Of a DNA stretch of 64,000 bases, positions 7,241 through 18,085 are shown piece after piece. Both the position numbers and the translations under genes were made by a program. The stretch is taken from contig NZ_JABMII010000004.1 in NCBI RefSeq assembly GCF_014884995.1, forward strand, positions 62,001 to 126,000, read 5' to 3'. The notes under the pieces were generated by a model. It was given only the letters and a program-made list of their open reading frames with translations. It was not told where the DNA came from and made no database searches. Source of the DNA: Spirabiliibacterium pneumoniae (lineage in GTDB: Bacteria > Pseudomonadota > Gammaproteobacteria > Enterobacterales > Pasteurellaceae). Numbering within the stretch: position 1 is the first letter of the stretch; every line of letters starts with the position of its first letter.

Positions 7241-9064
7241 ATGATAATCATGATCAACACATTACATTGGCGCGCACAACAAGCCGCGCCGCACGCATTT
7301 CCTGAGCGCCAAGCACTGATGCCCATTTGGGGTGGTGAAGCGGTGGCGCACGCGCAATGGCAAACCCTATGGCAACAAGCCATCGTACACGCCATTGATG
7401 GCGATGTGCTGGCGTATATTCACATTCCGTTTTGCGCTAGCCACTGTATATTTTGTGGTTTTTATCGCAACCGCTGGCAAGATGACCAAAGTGCGGTTTA
7501 TACCGATCGCGTTATCGCACAGCTTCAATTTGAAGCGGCACAACGCCACGATCACGGTCAAATTCGCGCTGTGTATTTTGGTGGTGGCACGCCAAGTGCG
7601 CTGCATACGCACGATTTAGTTCGCCTCATTCGAGCCTGTTATGATTATCTGCCCTTAAGTGATGACTGTGAATTTACCATTGAAGGGCGCATCAGTCATT
7701 TTGAGGTAGAGAAAGCGCAAGCCTGCATAGACGCTGGCGCCAATCGCATTTCTATCGGGGTGCAAACCTTTCATTCACCGCTGCGCAAACGCCTTGGGCG
7801 CAAACACAGTGGCGAGCAAGCCGTTGATTACTTGCACGCCTTAAGTGAATTGAACGCGGTGGTGGTTGCCGACTTAATTTTTGGGCTGCCAAGCCAAAAT
7901 GATGAAATTTGGGCGCGTGATATTGCCATTGCCGCACAATTGCCCATTGCGGGGCTGGATATTTATGCGTTTAACAATTATGCCCATTTGCCAATTAACC
8001 GTTTAATCGAGCATGGCACCCTGCCGCCGCCTGCCAGCTTTGCCCAGCAAAGTGTGCACTACGCCTACGCCGTTGAAACATTGCAAGAACACGGCTGGCA
8101 GCAAGTGAGCAACAACCATTTTGCTTACCCCAACCGTGGCGAGCGCAATCGCTACAACACTTTAGTGAAATCCAACTTGCCGTGCTTGGCATTTGGCGCG
8201 GGCGCGGGGGGCAATGTTGGGCAATATCGCTATCAGGTGCAAAGTGATTTAACCGCCTATTTAAATAGCCCCGTTGAGCGCGCGCCTTTATCCTATCTCA
8301 GCCGTCATGGCGTACACAAAAACTTGTTAGGCAAAGTGCAACACAGTTTAGAACTGGGTTATTTAGATGCGCGCCTTTTTGCCGACAATCCGCCTGCGCA
8401 AGCGTTGCTCGCAACGTGGCAACAACAAGGGCTATTAACACGCGATGGCGATCAGATTACGCTTAACACCAGCGGGCGATATTGGTCGCCTACTCTGATT
8501 CGTAAATTAATGCTAACTCTGCCTGAGCGCAGTAAGGATAATGCCGTGAAGCAACCGTTAAGTGAAACACAAAAAACCGCACTTTGTGACAATCTCAAAG
8601 CCAATCCAGGGCAAATTTTAGAAATGCTGGCGGCCATGAACCAATGCAGCCTTGAAGCGGTGATCGCCTGCTTGCCTGCTGAAATGGTGCTGAAAACCGA
8701 CGGCGAGCGTTTTGTGGAAATCATGCAAGCCATCGCCAGCTGGGATGAGGAGGTGACATTTATTGTACACACTCCCGATGCTATTGCAGAGGTGACAGAT
8801 AAGCTGCCTATGGGTAAAATCGCCCGTGGCTTTTATAATTTTGATCAGCGTGCTCAAGGCGCGCTACATGGGCATTTACGCTATGAAAATTGTGCTGCGA
8901 TTTATCTGCTTGACCGCCCTTTTATGGGCAAACGCACCGTTGCGCTGACCTTTATCAACCGTCAAGGCGAGGCCATGTTTAAAATTTTTGCAGGGCGTGA
9001 TGAGGCAGGCGAGATTAAAGCCCACCAAATTGAGGCAATGCGAACATTAATGCAAGGAGCGTAG
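7241..9064 (+). CDS. HutW/ChuW radical-SAM haem methyltransferase fused to HutX/ChuX haem-binding domain
   Basis: 607-residue fusion. Residues 1 to about 430 are the HutW/ChuW radical-SAM part, with the iron-sulfur cysteines C65, C69 and C72 in CASHCIFCGFY and the SAM-binding YFGGGTPS. In E. coli O157 ChuW opens haem without oxygen to give anaerobilin and frees iron. Residues from about 440 to 607 match HutX/ChuX, a haem carrier that is normally a separate gene; FVEIMQAIASWDEEVTFIVHT and DRPFMGKRTVALTFIN are family-like. Start is the ATG at 7241 or 7250; neither has a good ribosome site and a Fur box covers them. A ChuY-like gene follows after one base. A USS-rich linker (7,495 and 8,575) argues for long residence. 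Confidence 0.88.
   Translation: MIIMINTLHWRAQQAAPHAFPERQALMPIWGGEAVAHAQWQTLWQQAIVHAIDGDVLAYIHIPFCASHCIFCGFYRNRWQDDQSAVYTDRVIAQLQFEAAQRHDHGQIRAVYFGGGTPSALHTHDLVRLIRACYDYLPLSDDCEFTIEGRISHFEVEKAQACIDAGANRISIGVQTFHSPLRKRLGRKHSGEQAVDYLHALSELNAVVVADLIFGLPSQNDEIWARDIAIAAQLPIAGLDIYAFNNYAHLPINRLIEHGTLPPPASFAQQSVHYAYAVETLQEHGWQQVSNNHFAYPNRGERNRYNTLVKSNLPCLAFGAGAGGNVGQYRYQVQSDLTAYLNSPVERAPLSYLSRHGVHKNLLGKVQHSLELGYLDARLFADNPPAQALLATWQQQGLLTRDGDQITLNTSGRYWSPTLIRKLMLTLPERSKDNAVKQPLSETQKTALCDNLKANPGQILEMLAAMNQCSLEAVIACLPAEMVLKTDGERFVEIMQAIASWDEEVTFIVHTPDAIAEVTDKLPMGKIARGFYNFDQRAQGALHGHLRYENCAAIYLLDRPFMGKRTVALTFINRQGEAMFKIFAGRDEAGEIKAHQIEAMRTLMQGA
7242..7256. promoter_or_regulatory. Fur box overlapping the hutW start codon
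   Basis: TGATAATCATGATCA matches the 7-1-7 Fur pattern at 13 of 14 informative positions. It spans both candidate start codons (7241 and 7250), so iron-loaded Fur bound here could block early elongation of the transcript. Confidence 0.7.
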
Positions 9065-9065
9065 C

Positions 9066-9680
9066 ATGATTGTGGTTTTCGGCGCTAACGGGAAACTCGG
9101 TCGCGAAATTTGTACACAGTTTGCAGCGCAGCCTCTCACTGCGGTGGTGCGCAAACGCCCCGTCGATAATTTTTTCACACAATACGCTATTCCCACCGTC
9201 TACGCGGATGTGTTAGACAGTGACCAGTGCGAGCAGGTGATCTCCACCCTTAAACCTACGCTGGTGATCTCAACTGTAGGTGGAAAAAACGCCAGCGGCG
9301 TGCGCAGCGATGGCATAGGCAATATCAACATTATACGCGCGCTCGAAAAACACGCACCAACGGCGAAAATGGTGTTGATCACCAGTGTTGGATGTGGCGA
9401 TCAGTGGGCAATGATGAGTGCCCCCTTCCAACGGGCGTTAGGGGAAGCGATCAAAGCGAAAACCGACGCGGAAGTGTATCTACAAAAAAGCGCACTCCAT
9501 TGGCTGATTGTGCGCCCCAGTGGCTTAACTGACGGCGAAGAAGAACCTGTTGCGCTGCTTAGGCAATTGCCTGAAAAACACAGCGTTTATGTTAGCCGCA
9601 AAAGTGTCGCCCGTGGTGTGGCTACGTTGCTCTCACAAGGCAAAAATAACGCCGTATATTCTATTGTCAATGCGTCTTAA
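9066..9680 (+). CDS. ChuY-like NAD(P)H-dependent anaerobilin reductase
   Basis: Rossmann-fold protein of 204 residues with the nucleotide-binding start VVFGANGKLGREI. It resembles NAD(P)-binding ChuY, which reduces anaerobilin, the product of ChuW, in the cytosol. Position supports this: it begins one base after the HutW-HutX stop, with AAGGAG inside the end of that gene, so the two are translated together. In chu operons the order ChuW-ChuX-ChuY is the same, here with W and X fused. Other NAD(P)-binding sugar-epimerase-like functions cannot be excluded from sequence alone. Confidence 0.8.
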   Translation: MIVVFGANGKLGREICTQFAAQPLTAVVRKRPVDNFFTQYAIPTVYADVLDSDQCEQVISTLKPTLVISTVGGKNASGVRSDGIGNINIIRALEKHAPTAKMVLITSVGCGDQWAMMSAPFQRALGEAIKAKTDAEVYLQKSALHWLIVRPSGLTDGEEEPVALLRQLPEKHSVYVSRKSVARGVATLLSQGKNNAVYSIVNAS

Positions 9681-9704
9681 AAACGCCACAGTGTGGCGTT
9701 TTCA
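9680..9704 (+). terminator. Terminator after the haem operon
   Basis: Inverted repeat ACGCCA / TGGCGT with a short CAGTG loop, preceded by AAAA and followed by TTTT, starting at the chuY stop codon. Confidence 0.75.
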
Positions 9705-9708
9705 CGGA

Positions 9709-10506
9709 TTATAGCTGAAGATGCGTGCGAGGCTTAGTGACCGCACTTTGTGTGTCGTGCGCATTTAAAAGCGCACTGCGGTAATGATCCACCCAAAGTG
9801 CGGTTGCGCCACACACGGCGACGGGAATGATAATAAAATTCAAAAATGGTACAAAAGTACACAGAGACACCAGCCCACCAAAAGTGAGATTGAGTGCGCG
9901 TTTTTCACTGAGTTGATAGCGCATTTTCATAAAGGCAATTTTGTGATTATCAAAGGGATAATCACAGTATTGAATCGCCGCCATCCACGCGCCATAGAGA
10001 AAAAACAGCGGTGGCACAACGGTTTGCCCGAACCCTGGCACAAAACTTAACGCAAACAGTCCTAAAAATTTCGGAAAAGAATAGACAAATTTTTGCCACT
10101 CGCGCTTGACAATGCGTGGCGTGTCTTTCACCAAATCGAGCATGCCTGCATCACTGAGTTTTTCGCCCGTGAGCATCATTTCGACCTTTTCCGCCAAAAT
10201 ACCATTGAATGGTGCCGCGATAAAGCCTGCCAGTAGGTTAAAAATAAAAAAGTAAATGACTAAAAGGGTGACTACCGCTAGGGCATAAATCAGATAACTT
10301 AACCAATCCAGCCAAGCGGGCACAAAGCTCACCGCCCAATCAGCAAACTGCCCCACCTGCCCCATCATGACCCAAAAAATGGCAACAAGCAGCACAATAT
10401 TGATCACAATTGGCATCACCACAAAACGGCGCAAGCCTTTTTGAGTAATCAAACGCCAACCTTGCAAAAAGTAGTCGAGTCCTTGTTTGTATTCTAATGT
10501 CAACAT
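9709..10506 (-). CDS. cysZ: Sulfate transporter CysZ
   Basis: Inner-membrane protein that brings sulfate into the cell for cysteine synthesis. From the ATG at 10506 (AAGAGAGA just before it) the product is 265 residues, slightly longer than the usual 253. Family landmarks: GLDYFLQGWRLITQKGLRRFV at the N-terminus (about residues 7-27), an FNLLAGFIAAPFNG segment near the middle, and LNLTFGGLVSLCTFVPFLN. The last residues (QSAVTKPRTHLQL) come from an uptake-signal copy, which may explain the extra length. It is divergent from zipA; in E. coli the order cysK-cysZ-zipA-ligA is conserved, here broken by the haem operon. Confidence 0.93.
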   Translation of the reverse strand: MLTLEYKQGLDYFLQGWRLITQKGLRRFVVMPIVINIVLLVAIFWVMMGQVGQFADWAVSFVPAWLDWLSYLIYALAVVTLLVIYFFIFNLLAGFIAAPFNGILAEKVEMMLTGEKLSDAGMLDLVKDTPRIVKREWQKFVYSFPKFLGLFALSFVPGFGQTVVPPLFFLYGAWMAAIQYCDYPFDNHKIAFMKMRYQLSEKRALNLTFGGLVSLCTFVPFLNFIIIPVAVCGATALWVDHYRSALLNAHDTQSAVTKPRTHLQL

Positions 10507-10685
10507 CGCATTCTCTCTTATGGAAGATGGGCTAACTATAAGGCAGCGCCCGCGAGAATGCAAATTTTGCCAAGTGCGTAGTCCGCACGCAAAAAATGTG
10601 ATAAGCTAACATCCATATGTGCTGCCACGCATGATAATGCTGCAGCACCGCAAATCCTTGATAGGCGTACATAAATAGGTGCAAA

Positions 10686-11669
10686 ATGGATTTACATATT
10701 ATTTTAATCGTTTTTATCGTACTGATTGTTGCTGTGTTACTGATTCATGGGCTGTGGTCAAGTCGGCGTGAAAAATCGCAACTGTTCAAATCCGCCAAAA
10801 CCTTCACCTATGACTCACGCGTGCAAAACAACGATATTTTAGATATTGATAGTGCCCCTGCTGATCATCAACAACCAGCGCCAAGTACTGAAACGCCCGC
10901 GCAAAGTGCGGTCAGCGAAGCGCCGATGAGCGTAGCACAAGAGGTGGAAAAAATCCGTATCACCTTGCCCGATCAGCCACAAACCGCCAGCCAAACAGCA
11001 ACTGAACCGAAAGCAAGCCTATCACGCTCAAGTTTGCTGTATAAAAGTGTGGCAGAAATTGAGCAACAAGCTGATAGTGAATATGGCATCACCATTACCG
11101 CCCCAGAAGATCGCGCAGCATTGGCGGAGCGCGCAGCGAAATTGCCTAAAATTGATGATTTGCAAACGCAAGAAGCCCCTATCACGCTGCAAGAGCCAAC
11201 GAAACCGAAAGCCCCTGAAAGTGCGCCTAAACCCCAAAGCGCACCGAATAATGCCGAGAAAAAAACCGCTCCGAGCGACACCATTATTTTTTATGTAGTG
11301 CCGAAAGCAAGCGCATTTAAAGGCTTGGAAATTGTGCAATCGCTCGAAAGCCTTGGCTTTAGTTTTGGTGAAGGGCAATTATTTCATCGCCATTTTCAAC
11401 TGCAAGACACTACAAGCCCGATTTTATTTAGCGCCGCGAATATGTATAAACCAGGCATTTTTGATATGGCAAACATCGCGGATTTCACCTCGCAAGGGTT
11501 GATTGTGTTTATGACGCTGCCAACCCACGGCAATGATCTCGCCAATTTCCGCTTGTTGTTGCACAGTGTGAAAACGCTCTCCGACGACCTCAATGGGGAG
11601 GTGCTCGACGTGCATCGCACCCCATTCAATGAACAATCCAAAGCGGCCTACCTCGCCATGTTGCAATAA
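10686..11669 (+). CDS. zipA: Cell division protein ZipA
   Basis: Anchors FtsZ to the inner membrane at the division septum. The 327 residues show the expected layout: one N-terminal membrane span (about residues 4-22, IILIVFIVLIVAVLLI), a charged then proline/glutamine-rich linker (about 35-200) carrying uptake-signal peptides, and a C-terminal FtsZ-binding domain (about 195-327) beginning DTIIFYVVPKASAFKGLEI. AGGTGCAAA precedes the ATG. ligA follows after a USS-palindrome terminator. Confidence 0.95.
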   Translation: MDLHIILIVFIVLIVAVLLIHGLWSSRREKSQLFKSAKTFTYDSRVQNNDILDIDSAPADHQQPAPSTETPAQSAVSEAPMSVAQEVEKIRITLPDQPQTASQTATEPKASLSRSSLLYKSVAEIEQQADSEYGITITAPEDRAALAERAAKLPKIDDLQTQEAPITLQEPTKPKAPESAPKPQSAPNNAEKKTAPSDTIIFYVVPKASAFKGLEIVQSLESLGFSFGEGQLFHRHFQLQDTTSPILFSAANMYKPGIFDMANIADFTSQGLIVFMTLPTHGNDLANFRLLLHSVKTLSDDLNGEVLDVHRTPFNEQSKAAYLAMLQ

Positions 11670-11672
11670 CTT

Positions 11673-14280
<2,608 letters not shown>

Positions 14281-14294
14281 GCACACAATCTAAG

Positions 14295-14472
14295 AAAACC
14301 CGAGATGCCGTTGTGAATGTTCGGTCCTTGAACCCATCGGTTCAAGGGAATCGGTCGTACCGCTTTTAGGCTTCTCAGCAAGCTGAGCATGCTCACCAGC
14401 GATGAGAGACAGACTCTAAGGTTTGTAAGTATCGGCTCAGGGACTTAATCCACTGACGTACACCCCAGGTGT
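14295..14472 (-). ncRNA. ssrS: 6S RNA
   Basis: Regulatory RNA that sequesters the sigma70 RNA polymerase holoenzyme in stationary phase. On the minus strand the sequence contains blocks I recognise from E. coli 6S RNA: GUCCCUGAGCCGAUA near the 5' side, GGUGAGCAUGCUC in the central region, GAGAAGCCU, and the hairpin CCCUUGAACC / GGGUUCAAGG. The ends pair (ACCUGGGGUGU with ACGGCAUCUCGGGU) to close the long rod. Location between zapA and ygfA matches enterobacteria. A -10 TATAGT at 14478-14483 sets the 5' end near 14471. Ends are estimated to within a few bases. Confidence 0.94.
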
Positions 14473-14477
14473 TGTTC

Positions 14478-14483
14478 ACTATA
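14478..14483 (-). promoter_or_regulatory. -10 element of the 6S RNA promoter
   Basis: TATAGT on the minus strand, seven bases upstream of the estimated 6S RNA 5' end. Confidence 0.6.
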
Positions 14484-14573
14484 CTAACGAAGTTAGCCTA
14501 AATGTCTAGTCTTATGCAAGTGTTATTGACCGAATTGATTAATTTCACATCAAAAAGTGACGAGATAGTGATC

Positions 14574-14864
14574 TCAATCAATTTTTGCCAGTGCTTGGTT
14601 TAAGTTCTCATCAAATTGCTCAAGTTTGGAGAAAATCACTTGTTGCTCGGCATTTTTTTGTTTTTCTTGATCAAGCTCAAAGCTTAAATTCAATGCCACG
14701 ATCGACAGCACGCGATCAAGCTGCAAAATACCCGTGCGCTCTTTAAACTCAGAGACTCTCGCCTCCAAACATTGTGCAGCTTCACGCAGTGCTGCCTGTT
14801 TGTCTTGCGGGCAGTTGAGACGTAAAACTTGACCAAAAAGATGCAACTCAATATTTTCCGACAT
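14574..14864 (-). CDS. zapA: Cell division protein ZapA
   Basis: Small cytosolic protein that cross-links FtsZ filaments at the division ring. 96 residues; it has the N-terminal globular ZapA part (VLRLNCPQDKQAALREAAQCLE, residues about 13-34) followed by a coiled-coil-like helix rich in E, Q and K. GGAG precedes the ATG by 5 bases. It is upstream of 6S RNA and divergent from ygfB, the order seen in E. coli. Confidence 0.93.
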   Translation of the reverse strand: MSENIELHLFGQVLRLNCPQDKQAALREAAQCLEARVSEFKERTGILQLDRVLSIVALNLSFELDQEKQKNAEQQVIFSKLEQFDENLNQALAKID

Positions 14865-14994
14865 AGAGGCTCCGTCGCTTGCAAATAACTCAATTGCTTT
14901 TTATTATGCCACAGAGTTGCAGATTTTAGGCAATTTTTTTTGGCCCTTTGCTCTGACAATGGTACACTAAGGCTTTAACAGAAAAGGGGAAATT

Positions 14995-15540
14995 ATGCTC
15001 ACCGATAAAGACTATCTCAGCCTTGAGCAACAATTAAACCGTCATAAACTTGACGTCAATCCAGCCGAATTACATGGTTTTTTAACGGGTTTGGCTTGTG
15101 GCAATATGCAAAATCGTATGGAACCTTTACTGCTGCAAATGTATGGTAATGGTAAGACAATGCCTTCTTTTGTGATGGATGCTGTCAAGCGTATGCAAAC
15201 AGAAATCCACGCACAATTGGCGTTGCAATCACCTGAGGCATTTAGACTCTATCTTGATTCTCGCAGTCCATTTGCATACGCACATTCGGCATTTCGTTGG
15301 GCAGCCACCTTTATTCTTGGATTAGGCTTTGCACAACATGATTTAGAAAAGCACGGCGCAGATGTACAATCTGCTTTAAAAGATCTGCTACAAATTGCTG
15401 CAACAGAAATTGTTCCCGAAGAAGACGACCCACAAGAAGTGCAAGAAATCATGGATAACACCGTGAAATATATGCAAGAACTGGTGGTGTTTTTCTATAA
15501 CTTTTACCACCCTGACAATACAAATCGGGTGGTGCACTAA
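14995..15540 (+). CDS. ygfB: YgfB/YecA-type UPF0149 family protein
   Basis: 181-residue acidic protein of the UPF0149 family. The opening LNRHKLDVNPAELHGFLTGLACG and later PEAFRLYLDSRSPFAY are family-like. The molecular role is poorly known; in Pseudomonas YgfB has been linked to regulation of the ampDh3 amidase gene. GGGG lies upstream of the ATG. It is first in the ygfB-pepP-ubiH-ubiI order shared with E. coli, with pepP starting nine bases after its stop. Confidence 0.9.
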   Translation: MLTDKDYLSLEQQLNRHKLDVNPAELHGFLTGLACGNMQNRMEPLLLQMYGNGKTMPSFVMDAVKRMQTEIHAQLALQSPEAFRLYLDSRSPFAYAHSAFRWAATFILGLGFAQHDLEKHGADVQSALKDLLQIAATEIVPEEDDPQEVQEIMDNTVKYMQELVVFFYNFYHPDNTNRVVH

Positions 15541-15549
15541 GGCTTAATT

Positions 15550-16905
15550 ATGGACTTAAGTTATAAATCAGCCATTGATGTGACTGAGTTTCATCAGCGC
15601 CGAGAAACCCTCGGCGCGCAACTACAAAACAACAGCGCACTGCTACTCTTTAGCAATCAAGAGCAACGTCGCAACAGTTCTAACACCTATCCTTTCCGAC
15701 AAGACAGTTATTTTTGGTATCTCACGGGCTTCAACGAGCCTGATAGTGCTTTATTAATCCAAAATAAAGCCAGTAGTATTATCAGCACGCTCTTTTTGCG
15801 CCCGTCAGATCCCTTGCTGGAAACATGGAATGGGCGCCGTCTCGGCGTAGAAAATGCGCCCGCTAAGCTTCAGCTAGACGCTGCATTTTCTATTGACGAT
15901 ATTGCCACTGAGCTGCCTAAACTGCTTTCAGGTGCAACCGCACTTTATCATGCGCCCGATTTGCAACCTTGGGGCGATCAGATTGAACAAACCGCACTTT
16001 GCTATCTGCGCGAGCATACTCGTCAAGGCTTTAACGTACCGAATACGTTAATTGACTGGCGTCCACTGCTTGATGAAATGCGTTTGTTTAAATCGCCAGC
16101 AGAAATTGCACTCATACAGCAGGCTGGGCAAATCAGTGCGCTAGGGCACATACGAGCCATGAAAACTGCGCGTGCTAATCGCTTTGAATATGAACTTGAA
16201 AGTGAACTGCTGCACGAATTTAACCGCTTTGGCGCACGTTTTCCGTCTTACAATAGCATCGTTGCCAGCGGTGAAAATGCGTGTATTTTGCACTATACCG
16301 AAAACGAAAGCCTATTGCGTGATGGCGATTTAGTCATGATTGATGCAGGCGCCGAATTTGCCATGTATGCTGGCGACATCAGCCGAACATTCCCCGTAAA
16401 TGGTCGTTTCACGCCTGAACAGCGTGCCATTTACGACATCGTGCTGCGCGCGGAAAAGCGTGCGATCGAACTTTATGTGCCAGGCAATAGCATTAAACAA
16501 GCCAATCTCGAGGTGCTGCGCATTATGCTCTCAGGCTTAGTAGAACTGGGCATTTTGCAAGGTGATGTTGAGCAATTAATCAAAGAAAAAGCCTACTTGC
16601 CGTTTTATATGCACGGGCTTGGGCATTGGCTGGGGCTAGACGTGCATGATGTAGGCGATTATGGCTGTGAGCGTGACCGCACTTTTGAACCCAATATGGT
16701 GCTCACCGTCGAGCCAGGGCTGTATTTGAGTGAAAAACTGGATATTCCTGAGCGCTATAAAGGCATTGGGGTACGCATTGAAGATAATATTTTAATCACC
16801 GAAACAGGCAATAAAATTTTAACGGCCGCTGTGCCAAAAGAGCCAGAAGATATTGAGCGCCTGATGCAATCTAGTGAGCCATCCCATGCGCCAACAACAC
16901 TATGA
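15550..16905 (+). CDS. pepP: Xaa-Pro aminopeptidase
   Basis: Cytosolic dinuclear-metal peptidase that removes an N-terminal residue before proline. 451 residues. The creatinase-like N-domain (about 1-175) is followed by the pita-bread catalytic domain, with all five metal ligands visible: D265 and D276 (MIDAGAEF, AGDISRTF), H359 (MHGLGHWLG), E388 (TVEPGLY) and E411 (RIEDNIL). The ubiH start lies inside its last codons. Confidence 0.97.
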   Translation: MDLSYKSAIDVTEFHQRRETLGAQLQNNSALLLFSNQEQRRNSSNTYPFRQDSYFWYLTGFNEPDSALLIQNKASSIISTLFLRPSDPLLETWNGRRLGVENAPAKLQLDAAFSIDDIATELPKLLSGATALYHAPDLQPWGDQIEQTALCYLREHTRQGFNVPNTLIDWRPLLDEMRLFKSPAEIALIQQAGQISALGHIRAMKTARANRFEYELESELLHEFNRFGARFPSYNSIVASGENACILHYTENESLLRDGDLVMIDAGAEFAMYAGDISRTFPVNGRFTPEQRAIYDIVLRAEKRAIELYVPGNSIKQANLEVLRIMLSGLVELGILQGDVEQLIKEKAYLPFYMHGLGHWLGLDVHDVGDYGCERDRTFEPNMVLTVEPGLYLSEKLDIPERYKGIGVRIEDNILITETGNKILTAAVPKEPEDIERLMQSSEPSHAPTTL

Positions 16906-18085
16906 TGTGATCATCATCGGTGGCGCAATGAGTGGCGCCACCCTCGCATTAATGCTGGCACAGGCAAATTTACGTGTAGCAGTGGTGGAACAACATCTAC
17001 CTAAAACCCATCATGATGGCGGCTTTGATGCTCGTTGCATTGCGCTTTCGCACGGCTCAATGCAGCTGCTAAACACGGTGCGGGGCAAACAAGGTTCTCT
17101 GCTGAGTGCATTGCGCGATGCGCTTACAACGATTGAGCAGATTCATATTTCTGATCGCGGCCACAGTGGCATTGTCAACATCGACGCGACCAAACTCAAT
17201 TTGCATGCGCTGGGTGCTGTGGTGGCATTAGCGCATATGGGAAAGGTATTAATGGCGTTTATCGCACAACAGCCACACATTGACTACCTCGCCCCAGCAA
17301 GCGTTGCACAAATTGACTACCTCAGCGATCATGTGCGCGTGTCCCTCACAACAGGGGAAACCCTGCACGCCACGCTGCTGGTCGCCGCTGACGGCACCCA
17401 ATCGCACACCGCGCGCGCTGCAGGCATCGGGCTTGAAACGTTGACTGACTACGGTCAAAGTGCGGTTATCGCCAATGTCAAAACTGAACGCCCACATCAG
17501 CACACCGCCTTTGAGCGTTTCACCGCCCATGGCCCTGTGGCGCTGTTACCTATGACTGACAACGTGATGTCGTTAGTATGGTGTGAACACACACCGCGTG
17601 CGCAGCAATTATTAACGGCTGACGAACCGCACTTTTTATCCGAGCTGCAACGCGCCTTTGGCTGGCGGCTGGGCAAATTCGAGCAGGTTAGCCACCGCTT
17701 TTGTTACCCTTTAAAACTACAAAAAGCGTACATGCTGCACGCACATCGCTTAGTGCTGGTGGGCAATGCGGCACAAACACTGCACCCCATTGCGGGGCAA
17801 GGCTTTAACTTAGGACTGCGCGACATCGCCACACTGGCACAAATGCTCACACAAGCGCACGCACAAGAGCACGACATCGGCACCAGCGCATTATTGAGTG
17901 AATATGCGCGCGCACGCGAAGCCGACAAAACACGCATCATGGGCTTAACCGACAGTTTGGTGAGCATTTTTGCCAATCCACTGCTGCCGTTCGCACTCGG
18001 GCGCAATTTGGGGCTAGGCTGGTTGGCATGCCACCGCACTTTACGTCAACACGTTATCAAACCAACATTAGGGTGGGCGTTATGA
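16886..18085 (+). CDS. ubiH: 2-octaprenyl-6-methoxyphenol hydroxylase UbiH
   Basis: FAD monooxygenase of ubiquinone biosynthesis. 399 residues from the ATG at 16886, which has AGTGAG seven bases upstream; a GTG at 16874 is an alternative. Motifs: the FAD-binding IIIGGAMSGATLALML at the N-terminus, a DG motif (LVAADGTQSHTAR), and the second FAD motif (LVGNAAQTLHPIAGQGFNLGLRD, of which LHPIAGQGFNLGLRD is typical of UbiH). The start lies about 20 bases inside pepP and the stop overlaps the next start as ATGA, so translation of this block is coupled. Confidence 0.93.
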   Translation: MRQQHYDVIIIGGAMSGATLALMLAQANLRVAVVEQHLPKTHHDGGFDARCIALSHGSMQLLNTVRGKQGSLLSALRDALTTIEQIHISDRGHSGIVNIDATKLNLHALGAVVALAHMGKVLMAFIAQQPHIDYLAPASVAQIDYLSDHVRVSLTTGETLHATLLVAADGTQSHTARAAGIGLETLTDYGQSAVIANVKTERPHQHTAFERFTAHGPVALLPMTDNVMSLVWCEHTPRAQQLLTADEPHFLSELQRAFGWRLGKFEQVSHRFCYPLKLQKAYMLHAHRLVLVGNAAQTLHPIAGQGFNLGLRDIATLAQMLTQAHAQEHDIGTSALLSEYARAREADKTRIMGLTDSLVSIFANPLLPFALGRNLGLGWLACHRTLRQHVIKPTLGWAL

